Assembly: GCA_040007395.1 (NCBI GenBank) | Contig: JBDTVG010000046.1 | Coordinates: 1 to 32,432 of the forward strand | Reading direction: 5' to 3' | Length of the DNA: 32,432 nucleotides | Source of the DNA: DATGFK01 sp040007395 | GTDB taxonomy: Bacteria > Chloroflexota > Anaerolineae > Aggregatilineales > UBA2796 | Part shown: one piece after another, positions 14,912 through 22,113 of the stretch | Numbering within the stretch: the stretch's first letter is position 1 | Layout: each line of letters opens with the position of its first letter | Notes under the pieces: generated by a model | What the model was told of the DNA's origin: nothing | Seen by the model: only the letters and a program-made list of their open reading frames with translations | The model's database searches: none | Program-made: the position numbers and the translations under genes

Positions 14912-16667
14912 AAAAATTCGGCTTGTTTTGCTCACATTGACGATGGGATTGCTAACAGGCTGCTTTGGGCGTGTGACCATTGTGGTCACTGCCACACCCT
15001 CGTTAGCGCCGTCGCCTAGCCCCATCCCGACAGAAGTGCCACTCTCAACGACTCCCACTCCGCCGCTTGCTGAACCAACGAACGCAACGGAAGCGCTGGC
15101 AGCAACCCTATCATCGACTGCTAGCGCCAATACGATCAAGTTATGGCTTTCGCCGGACGTGCCGCCTGAATACCAAGAAGCGCTCGATCCACTGGTTGCC
15201 AGTGGGCGCTATGCGTGGTCATCAGCGTCGGCGGCGCAGGTGAAGTTAGTCAGTGCGCCGCCATCTGGTGGACTCGTTACACAGCGAATTTACGCACCTG
15301 TCGTCCCCTTTCCAACGGCTACCGACGATGTAAAATGGGCTGATATTCAACGTTATTGGCAGGGCGAAATAGGTGCGCTCTCCTCATTGAGCGAAAGCGG
15401 TCAACCGCCCGAATTTGTTACTACCTCAGCGATTCAAGCATGGCTGGTGCAGCAGTTTGGCCCCCCTTCACCACTGGTGCGGATCGATGTTGTGCCGCCG
15501 GATGCGATTGTCACGACGTTATGGTTGCATCGTGCAGCGGCGTGGGCGCTTGCACCCTTCGACAAACTTGATCCGGCGATGAAGGTGCTAACCCTTGACG
15601 GTGCAAGTGTCTTTGACCGCCAATTGGATCTAAACAAATATCCGCTAATCCAAACGTTTGCCTTTAGCGGCGACCCTCAGCTTGTCGTAGCGGTTGAAAA
15701 TGAAGTCAAGCAAAATGGGAAGTGGATTACCACGAACCGCGATCTCTCACGAATGACCATTTTCGTGATGACGGGGGTAACGGCGCTGGGGCGTGCCACC
15801 GCCTACCAGATGGAACTGAAGGGGATTACCCTGCCTGCCCGCGATATTCTGCCGTTCATGCAGGATGCGGATCTGGTTCACACCAGTAACGAAGTTGCCT
15901 TTGCCAAAGACTGTCCTTATCCCGATCCATCGTACACCAACACGACCCAGATCCGCTTTTGCTCGAAGGAAAGTTACTTCGATCTGCTCAAAACGATTCA
16001 CCTTAGCATTGTTGAGTTAACCGGGAATCATGTCAACGATTGGGGGACTCCCGCGTTCTCTAATTCACTAGATCTGTATGATGCCAACAAAGTTGGGTAC
16101 TTCGGCGGCGGACGTAACGAAGAAGATGCCCGCAAAGCGCTAATCGTGACCAACAACGGCAATACGATTGCACTGATAGGCTGCAACCCGGTAGGGCCTG
16201 CGCCCGCGTGGGCCAAGACAGATCGCCCCGGCGCAGCACGCTGTAATGATGATTTTCTGGCGCAGGAGATTCCACGCCTCAAGACGGTAGCGAACGTCGT
16301 CATTATGACGATTCAGTATCAGGAATTTTACCAGTACAATCCGACACTGGATCAAGTCGCCTATTTCCAGAAGTTCGCGACCCTTGGTGCAGATCTGGTC
16401 ATGGGATCACAAGCGCATGTCCCACAAGGTTTTAACTTCACGGGCAATGCGTTTATCCACTACGGGATTGGCAACTTGTTCTTCGACCAAATGGATTCTC
16501 TCCAGACGCGCCAGATGTTTGCTGATAAGCTGATCATCTACAAGGGCAAGCATATCAGTACGGTGCTGTTCACAGGTTTGTTAGAAGATTATTCGCGCCC
16601 GCGCCGGATGACCGCCGATGAGCGTAAAGCGTTTTTGAAAGACATCTTCAAGGCGAGTGGCTGGTAA
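14901..16667 (+). CDS. CapA/PgsA-like lipoprotein (metallophosphatase-fold)
   Basis: A 588-residue exported lipoprotein. The lipobox LLTGC gives lipidated Cys21, followed by a long Ser/Pro/Thr linker and a poorly recognised N-terminal domain (about 80-280). The C-terminal half matches the CapA (poly-gamma-glutamate synthesis) family: ADLVHTSNEVAF, ELTGNHVNDWG, an NxxxxxGxG-like stretch, and GADLVMGSQAHVPQGF ... IHYGIGNLFFDQ. The family's central HWG-x-EY motif is replaced by TIQYQEFYQY, so a catalytic His is missing. Starting at 14901 places the signal peptide at the N-terminus; an upstream in-frame ATG at 14868 would bury it. The gene overlaps the preceding nuclease gene by 11 bp. A role in cell-surface polymer handling is only inferred from the family. 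Confidence 0.8.
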   Translation: MNNKKIRLVLLTLTMGLLTGCFGRVTIVVTATPSLAPSPSPIPTEVPLSTTPTPPLAEPTNATEALAATLSSTASANTIKLWLSPDVPPEYQEALDPLVASGRYAWSSASAAQVKLVSAPPSGGLVTQRIYAPVVPFPTATDDVKWADIQRYWQGEIGALSSLSESGQPPEFVTTSAIQAWLVQQFGPPSPLVRIDVVPPDAIVTTLWLHRAAAWALAPFDKLDPAMKVLTLDGASVFDRQLDLNKYPLIQTFAFSGDPQLVVAVENEVKQNGKWITTNRDLSRMTIFVMTGVTALGRATAYQMELKGITLPARDILPFMQDADLVHTSNEVAFAKDCPYPDPSYTNTTQIRFCSKESYFDLLKTIHLSIVELTGNHVNDWGTPAFSNSLDLYDANKVGYFGGGRNEEDARKALIVTNNGNTIALIGCNPVGPAPAWAKTDRPGAARCNDDFLAQEIPRLKTVANVVIMTIQYQEFYQYNPTLDQVAYFQKFATLGADLVMGSQAHVPQGFNFTGNAFIHYGIGNLFFDQMDSLQTRQMFADKLIIYKGKHISTVLFTGLLEDYSRPRRMTADERKAFLKDIFKASGW

Positions 16668-16690
16668 GCGATATGCAAGGGTAATGATTC

Positions 16691-17716
16691 ATGAAATTCG
16701 ATGCGACCATTGCCCCTGCCAGCCTCAAGCATGTGCCTGCTATCGTACAAGCCGCCGAGTCGCTTGGCTTTGACGGCTTGTGGACAAGCGAGACAGCGCA
16801 TAACCCTTTCCTGCCGCTGACGTTGGCGGCTGAACATAGCAGTCGCCTCCAACTTGGGACGGCTATTGCCATCGCTTTTCCGCGAAGTCCCATGATCACG
16901 GCGCAACTCGCGTGGGATCTGGCGGAACAATCCGATGGGCGATTTATGCTAGGCTTAGGCACTCAGGTCAAGGCGCATATCACACGACGGTTTAGCAGCG
17001 TGTGGGATAGCCCCGGCCCGCGTTTGCGCGAATATATCCAAGCGTTACGGGCGATCTGGGATACGTTCCAGTACAACGTGCCACTCAAGTTCGATGGTCA
17101 ATTCTACAAATTTAGCCTGATGACTCCGTTTTTTACGCCGGGGTCAATCCGCACGCCTGATATTCCGATCTACATTGCCGGGGTAAATCCCTATTTGTGC
17201 AAATTAGCCGGAGAATTGTGTCAGGGTTTTCACGTTCACCCGTTCCATACCGTGCGTTATCTCCACGAGTTGATTTTTCCCAATATCACACAGGGTGCAG
17301 TCAGCGTGGGGCGCACTCGTGCGGATGTCCAGCTTACCTGTGCGATCTTCGTGGTCACAGGCGCAACCGATCAAGAGATCGAAGCCAACAAGGGGTTAAT
17401 CAAAGCGCAGATCGCGTTTTATGGCAGCACCCCAACTTATCAACCTGTGCTTGAACTACACGGCTGGCAAGCCATCGGCGCACAGCTTAATACCTTATCG
17501 CGCCAGAATCGCTGGTCTGAGATGTCAGACCTTATCACCGATGATATGCTGCACGAATTCGCGGTGGTTGCCCCGCATGAGCAACTTGCCCAGCGCGTCT
17601 ATGAACGCTATACAGGCTTACTGGATCGCGTTGGCTACTACTTTCCCTTTGAGCCGGGTATCAACGAAGCATTATGGCGTGATGCTGTCGCAACACTCGC
17701 CACGAAAGATCGCTAA
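16691..17716 (+). CDS. LLM-class F420-dependent oxidoreductase
   Basis: A 341-residue TIM-barrel flavin/F420 oxidoreductase of the luciferase-like monooxygenase superfamily. Diagnostic stretches are ESLGFDGLWTSETAHNPFLPL near the N-terminus, LQLGTAIAIAFPRSP, LAEQSDGRFMLGLGTQVKAHITRRF, and IPIYIAGVNP before the C-terminal region. The pattern is that of the TIGR03617-type subgroup thought to use coenzyme F420, which implies that the organism makes F420. The substrate is unknown. A weak AAGGG lies 12 bases before the ATG. It follows the CapA-like gene by 23 bp and is probably the last gene of that operon, converging with an MFS exporter gene 24 bp further on. Confidence 0.88.
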   Translation: MKFDATIAPASLKHVPAIVQAAESLGFDGLWTSETAHNPFLPLTLAAEHSSRLQLGTAIAIAFPRSPMITAQLAWDLAEQSDGRFMLGLGTQVKAHITRRFSSVWDSPGPRLREYIQALRAIWDTFQYNVPLKFDGQFYKFSLMTPFFTPGSIRTPDIPIYIAGVNPYLCKLAGELCQGFHVHPFHTVRYLHELIFPNITQGAVSVGRTRADVQLTCAIFVVTGATDQEIEANKGLIKAQIAFYGSTPTYQPVLELHGWQAIGAQLNTLSRQNRWSEMSDLITDDMLHEFAVVAPHEQLAQRVYERYTGLLDRVGYYFPFEPGINEALWRDAVATLATKDR

Positions 17717-17740
17717 CACAGCTTGCTCTATGGTTAGCAC

Positions 17741-18982
17741 TCAACGTAATCCCCACAGTTGCCTGTTATATACCATGATCACCGCAGTCAGCAGCAACCC
17801 GATAATGCCCCACACGGCAATCGCTTGAACAGTGCCAATACGCTGTGCAACCGCACCGATGGCTAGACCACCAAACGGGCTAAACCCAAAGAAGGTGAGC
17901 GTATATAGACTCAATACACGGCCTCGGAATACATCGGGCACTTGCATCTGTAGCAGTGTATTCGTCAGCGTAAATTGTCCGATCAGGCAAAATCCGGTGG
18001 CAGCTGCAAAGACAGCCGGCAGCAGATAGCCGTTGCTCAGCGCGAACAGCAACATAAATAGAAACCCAAAAAAGGCAAAGAGCGTCAGGGCTTTGCCGCC
18101 CTTGCTACCATTCGAAATCCGGGCAACGGCAACGACTGCCAGTACCGCGCCAAGCCCTTGTGCAGTGGAGAGTGCCGCCGTGCCGCCGCTGGTATCGTGG
18201 AGCACCAGATCCGCATATGAAGGAATGAGTACTGCAAAAGTTAAACCAAAGACACTGCCCATAAGACTCAATAGTAATAGTGGGCGGATTGCCGGGTGAG
18301 TTCGAGCAAACTGTACCCCTTCGAGCATAGGCTTGAGAAAGCCCATTCGTCCGGGAGGAACCGCTACTCGTGGAACGGTCATCACGATTAGACTGATGAT
18401 TACGGCAACGAAGCTTAGGCCGTTCAGAAAGAAGCACCACGCTGGCCCAAAGGCCTTGAGAGTCAACCCACCTAACGCGGGGCCAACGATACGCGCCGAA
18501 TTGAACACAATCGAATTGAGGACGATCCCGCTGGTTAGGTTTTCGCGTCCGACCATCTCGACTACAAAAACTTGACGGGCAGGCGCATCTAGTGCGTTAG
18601 CCGCCCCGATCCCCAGTGACAGCAAAACGATATGCCAGATCTGGGTGGTATGAGTAAATTGCAGCGCTGCAAAGATAAAGGCTAGTAACATCATTGCGGA
18701 CTGTGTGCCTACCAGAATTTGGCGGCGCGGAAAGCGCTCAACAACGATCCCCGCAAATGGTGTCAAGAGCAGTGCGGGAATGCCCTGAGCACAGGCGACC
18801 AACCCAAGCGCTAGTTCCGATTTGGTCAGGTCATAGATGACGACCTGCTGCGCGATAGCCTGCATCCACGTTCCAGACACAGAGACTAATTGACCCGCGA
18901 AGTACAGCCGAAACGACGGCGACTTGAGCGCCGCCATCGTGCTTGTCTGACGAATCGATTCTTTTTGTACAGCACTGGGCAT
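17741..18982 (-). CDS. MFS transporter (DHA3/EntS-type exporter)
   Basis: A 12-helix major-facilitator permease of 413 residues, of the type seen in EntS and related drug or siderophore exporters. Typical pieces are FRLYFAGQLVSVSGTWMQAIAQQVVIYDLT at the N-terminus, GRENLTSGIVLNSIVFNSARIVGPALGG in helices 4-5, GGTAALSTAQGLGAVLA, and VPDVFRGRVLSLYTLTFFGFSPFGGL near the C-terminus. The start is set at 18982 (MPSAVQ) because a GGGGGA lies 13 bases upstream and because upstream Met codons at 19012 and 19039 add residues atypical of the family. It would export a small molecule from the cytosol; the substrate is unknown. Confidence 0.88.
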   Translation of the reverse strand: MPSAVQKESIRQTSTMAALKSPSFRLYFAGQLVSVSGTWMQAIAQQVVIYDLTKSELALGLVACAQGIPALLLTPFAGIVVERFPRRQILVGTQSAMMLLAFIFAALQFTHTTQIWHIVLLSLGIGAANALDAPARQVFVVEMVGRENLTSGIVLNSIVFNSARIVGPALGGLTLKAFGPAWCFFLNGLSFVAVIISLIVMTVPRVAVPPGRMGFLKPMLEGVQFARTHPAIRPLLLLSLMGSVFGLTFAVLIPSYADLVLHDTSGGTAALSTAQGLGAVLAVVAVARISNGSKGGKALTLFAFFGFLFMLLFALSNGYLLPAVFAAATGFCLIGQFTLTNTLLQMQVPDVFRGRVLSLYTLTFFGFSPFGGLAIGAVAQRIGTVQAIAVWGIIGLLLTAVIMVYNRQLWGLR

Positions 18983-19285
18983 AAGCGGAGTATCCCCCAA
19001 AATGTGCGGCATCTGCCGCCCACATAAGCCAGCCAACACACTATCAGAAGCGCATTGGATGAGCGGAAATGCTGCCTCAGTTTATTCAATAGCGCAAAAT
19101 CTCGGAGCGGATTGGGTTGGATTGAAGGAGGTTCTCTGAAAGCGTAGGATTTACCGTGTGGGTTTTTGAAGCCTGTTTTTATTGTCTACTGCCCAATGAC
19201 ATTTTGCGCTGCGATCCAGCCAAAAACGCAGCGCTACACGTCGGTAGGACGAGGGGAGGTGATGCGAGATGTGTAATTCAGCCTT
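18983..19285. other. Gene-free stretch between MFS and FHA genes
   Basis: About 300 bp with no supported gene between two minus-strand genes. It holds the probable end of the FHA transcript (hairpin at 19206-19234) and the upstream region of the MFS gene. On the plus strand there are two orphan purine-rich stretches, AAGGAGG at 19125-19131 and GGGGAGGTG at 19253-19261, neither followed by a credible coding frame. Nothing else is recognised. Confidence 0.5.
19206..19234. terminator. Hairpin downstream of the FHA gene
   Basis: GCGCTGCG (19206-19213) and CGCAGCGC (19227-19234) form a perfect 8-bp stem with a 13-base loop. It lies about 50 bp past the stop of the minus-strand FHA gene. There is no U-tract on that strand, so it may need a factor or may only protect the RNA end. 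Confidence 0.45.
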
Positions 19286-19900
19286 TTAGAGCGCCGAGTC
19301 AAACTTGCCTGTCGTCTGTGGTGGTTCCTTCGCGCCATTCGGTGTTCCCGAAGCATCAGTATTGTCGGCAGGGACACTACTTTCTACGGGCGCGTTCTGG
19401 AAATAGACGTGCATGACCATCTGCCCGAAACGAATTTCGTCCCCATCATGGATCTTGTAAGGACGGTTAGCATTCAGGCGTGTACCATTCAGGAAACTAC
19501 CATTGCTACTGCCGAGATCCCATAACTCAAGGCTATCATCGACTTCGTTTTGCTTGATCAGTGAATGTCGGCGGCTCACGCCCATGCGATAGCCAGCAAA
19601 GGGAGTCAGGTCAACATCGGGCATTGAGCCTGTAGCCGGGTCGCGCCGCCCAAAGACCGTTTCCTGCTTGGGCTTCAGCAGCACAGGTTCTGCGCCTTCG
19701 ATCTCAAGGCGTAACACTTTGCCTTTGCCAAAGACATCCGACCCCGCCGAGGCAACGATCTCCTCAATCTCCGGGGATGTGCCGGGACCGCCAAAGCTCT
19801 TGGTGCTAAGTGGCGAATCACCGATGAGGCTTGCGCCACAGTTATCGCAGAATACAACGCCCGGTCGATTGTGGTGTGAGCAATTTGGACAAATTTGCAT
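19286..19900 (-). CDS. Zinc-ribbon plus FHA-domain phosphothreonine-binding protein
   Basis: A 204-residue cytosolic protein. The N-terminus is a small zinc ribbon (CPNC at 4-7 and CDNCG at 18-22). A flexible linker follows, then an FHA domain at about residues 62-165 with all key residues: FGRRDP (Gly84, Arg85), GVSRRHSLI (Ser109, Arg110, His112), and LGSSNGSFLNGTRL (Ser132, Asn133, Asn138, Gly139). FHA domains bind phosphothreonine peptides, so this is a likely reader of signals written by Ser/Thr kinases such as the one at 2307-3290, though that link is inferred. The C-terminal 35 residues are low-complexity. A strong AAGGGGGGA ribosome-binding site precedes the ATG, and a TATAAT lies about 75 bp upstream. 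Confidence 0.92.
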   Translation of the reverse strand: MQICPNCSHHNRPGVVFCDNCGASLIGDSPLSTKSFGGPGTSPEIEEIVASAGSDVFGKGKVLRLEIEGAEPVLLKPKQETVFGRRDPATGSMPDVDLTPFAGYRMGVSRRHSLIKQNEVDDSLELWDLGSSNGSFLNGTRLNANRPYKIHDGDEIRFGQMVMHVYFQNAPVESSVPADNTDASGTPNGAKEPPQTTGKFDSAL

Positions 19901-19974
19901 TCTAGTCCCCCCTTCGTGAACCGCTCAAGACTCATTGGAATCCTGTACTGTGGTTTGACGAAGCTTTCTTTCTG

Positions 19975-19996
19975 ATTATACAGTCAGCACTTGACT
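19975..19996 (-). promoter_or_regulatory. Promoter -10 and inverted repeat upstream of the FHA gene
   Basis: On the minus strand a perfect TATAAT (19980-19975) is preceded immediately by AGTCAAGTGCTGACT (19996-19982), an inverted repeat AGTCA/TGACT with a 5-base spacer. No good -35 is visible, which fits an activator or repressor site in the spacer. The predicted leader is about 68 bases. Confidence 0.4.
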
Positions 19997-20058
19997 ATTG
20001 TACCTATAGAATCTTAATTGTAACCTAGTTTATTCAAAACTGTGAAGCATTGCGAATC

Positions 20059-21216
20059 CTATTTGTGCAAGTTAGTTTTCCAAGTGTTGATCGCGTTTTG
20101 CCCAATCGCTTCGTAGGCTGCATCGCCGGACGGCGGATGCGAGAATCCGGCCTGCGAGTCGCGAAAATAGCGTTCCAATGGCAGATCGTGGGTAATGCTA
20201 CTGCCCCCGGCAATCCGCAGTGCTTTCATGGTCGCTTGTTCGGCAGTTTCCGTCGCTAGCGTTTTGGCAGCAACAATGCGGGCATAATTCTGCTTGCGAT
20301 CTTCTGTGTCCCCTGTCCAGCCCGCACACGCCTCAAGAAGCAGTGTTTGTGCGGCTTGCAATGCAAGATCGATCTCACCGATCTGGCGCTGGATTTTGGG
20401 AAGAGTGGCGATGGGTTTACCGAGCGCCGTTGGCACACGTTCTAATGCGAACTGGATCACGGCGTTGCGGGCAGCAATGGCGGCTCCGAGGTACACGCTC
20501 GTGACAGACATGGCAAACCAAGCATTGGGCGGTTCGGGCTTGCGTAACACACGCTCTACCAGATTGCCCAACGGAACTGTTACGTTATTGAAATAAACAT
20601 CATGGCTATCGCTAGCCCGCAGACTGAGTACATCGCGCCACGTCTCTACCCACTCGATCCCCGCCGCATCGCCGGGAATCAGCATCATACCGGAGTCGTC
20701 GCCAATATTGAGCTTGACCAGTATATGCGTAAGAAATTTGCCGCCGGTTGCCCAGTTCTTATGACCGTTGATCACCCAACCGTCATCGGTCAAATTGGCA
20801 TAAGTTTGGAATGCGCCGCCTCGCGACGGACTACCCATCAAGGGTTCGCTAGCAATGACATTGAACAGTGCTCCATCTTGTACCGAAGCCCGACAAAACT
20901 TCTCAAAGAGTGCTTCAGGCCAATAGCGTTGTTCGCTGGCGGTACCAAATACCTGCATCTGCATGGCGGCAACCATCGCTGTCGAGGCACTACCCTGCGC
21001 TAATTCCAACTGAGCCGCGGCACAATCGCGCATTGGCAATCCATAACCGCCGTACTCGCGGGGGATGCTCAAGAGCGTATAACCCGACTCCTTGAGCGCC
21101 TGAACATCCTCGGCGGGAAGTTTACCAGTCCTATCAGCACTGTCGGCACGGGTCGCCACCTCTTGTGACAAGCCGTGCGCCATATCCAGTATGTTTTCTC
21201 TCTCTACCGTTTTCAC
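20059..21216 (-). CDS. Acyl-CoA dehydrogenase-family flavoprotein, atypical C-terminus
   Basis: A 385-residue FAD protein of the acyl-CoA dehydrogenase fold. Recognisable parts are the N-terminal helical domain ending IPREYGGYGLPMRD, the beta domain with VINGHKNWATGGKF, and the C-terminal helical domain (ARIVAAKTLATETAEQAT, LRIAGGSS, LPLERYFRDSQAG). Classical dehydrogenases have a catalytic Glu in YEG-T at the end; here the place reads FSHPPSGDAAYEAIG, as in members that act as monooxygenases or on other substrates (DszC/SfnB-like). Alpha,beta-dehydrogenation of acyl-CoA therefore should not be assumed. The start is set at GTG 21216: a GGGAGG lies 7 bases before it. The upstream in-frame GTG at 21231 overlaps that ribosome-binding site. 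Confidence 0.85.
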   Translation of the reverse strand: MKTVERENILDMAHGLSQEVATRADSADRTGKLPAEDVQALKESGYTLLSIPREYGGYGLPMRDCAAAQLELAQGSASTAMVAAMQMQVFGTASEQRYWPEALFEKFCRASVQDGALFNVIASEPLMGSPSRGGAFQTYANLTDDGWVINGHKNWATGGKFLTHILVKLNIGDDSGMMLIPGDAAGIEWVETWRDVLSLRASDSHDVYFNNVTVPLGNLVERVLRKPEPPNAWFAMSVTSVYLGAAIAARNAVIQFALERVPTALGKPIATLPKIQRQIGEIDLALQAAQTLLLEACAGWTGDTEDRKQNYARIVAAKTLATETAEQATMKALRIAGGSSITHDLPLERYFRDSQAGFSHPPSGDAAYEAIGQNAINTWKTNLHK

Positions 21217-21321
21217 TTCAAAGCCTCCCACTCTAACAGTACACCTCGTGCGCCGTCGATCTTCTGTTTCGGCAATTATAACGAGCGCAATCTCACTGGG
21301 GTTATGTCAGTGTGGCTAAAA

Positions 21322-21987
21322 TTACTTAGATGCCATCATAGGAGTCGGTTCTAAATGAAATAGTGAGGCTGAGTCGGGTGGTAATACACAATCCCATTTG
21401 AGGCTATTTTGACTTGACTCCAAACTCCAATAACAAAGTGAGTAACCGTCTCGATCTATGTAAGTAACATAACCAATAAAAAACGTATCCTCGGTTGTTT
21501 TATAGACCCAACCCCACAAAGTCGTGGGTTCGTGCAGATTGGCGATATATTGCGGCACCAGTTCTTTGAGCGTTTTGGGATATGTCTTGTACACGCTGTG
21601 GTATTGAACCAGCGCTTGGGCAATTGTTCTGGCATCTTGTTCAATTATTGCATCAGGGCTGAAAGTAGATCCTACTTCGATACTGAGCCAAATCGATATT
21701 GGGATAGTCAGGACAATTACCCCGGCAAATAGCTTTCGTTTTCCCGGCAGAAAGACAAGAAGTATCAATGCTGCACTTAAGGCCATGATGGGAACTACGG
21801 AAATAGCAACTAGGAAAGCTATCAAATCATCCGAAACTGCTATAGCGGTAATGCAACCAAAGAGTCCAAGCAGCGATAGAAATCCCAAAAGAATCAGATA
21901 CCAAGTTATTTTTGCTGTGTGAGCGCCTAGCCAAAATAGAAGCGCTGCTGCGCCTATTATCAAGATGAATGGAATAAATTGTCCCAA
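21322..21987 (-). CDS. Membrane protein with pilin-like C-terminal domain, unknown function
   Basis: A 221-residue protein that I do not recognise as a named family. The first about 105 residues hold four hydrophobic helices (roughly 3-20, 27-48, 55-79, 84-105). The remaining soluble part starts QDARTIAQALVQYHSVYKTYPKTLKELVPQYI and then WGWVYKT; the YP-x-(S/T)L-x-EL pattern followed by a short beta region resembles the globular part of type IV pilin/pseudopilin-like proteins, but there is no prepilin peptidase site. The start is a TTG at 21987, with AGCAGG upstream; no ATG or GTG gives the first helix. The gene has lower GC than its neighbours. It is divergent from the GH13 gene, 126 bp between starts. 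Confidence 0.6.
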   Translation of the reverse strand: MGQFIPFILIIGAAALLFWLGAHTAKITWYLILLGFLSLLGLFGCITAIAVSDDLIAFLVAISVVPIMALSAALILLVFLPGKRKLFAGVIVLTIPISIWLSIEVGSTFSPDAIIEQDARTIAQALVQYHSVYKTYPKTLKELVPQYIANLHEPTTLWGWVYKTTEDTFFIGYVTYIDRDGYSLCYWSLESSQNSLKWDCVLPPDSASLFHLEPTPMMASK

Positions 21988-22113
21988 GTTGTGAACCTGC
22001 TTTCAGCATTTCTTTTGGGTTCAGTATGCCAAGAGACTCTTGGTAATGTTGGCGAATCTGCCTTCTACAAGCTACCCTATCTCGCCATTGTTTCGATCAC
22101 AGAACAGGATCTG

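Noticed and set aside
19125..19131. Perfect AAGGAGG with no gene behind it
   Set aside because: The only frame at suitable distance stops within four codons. The next frame, from a GTG at 19156, is 25 bases away and becomes antisense to the FHA gene.
19253..19276. GGGGAGGTG followed by a four-codon frame ATG to TAA
   Set aside because: The spacing is too short (one base) and the peptide too small to support; no attenuated gene follows on that strand.
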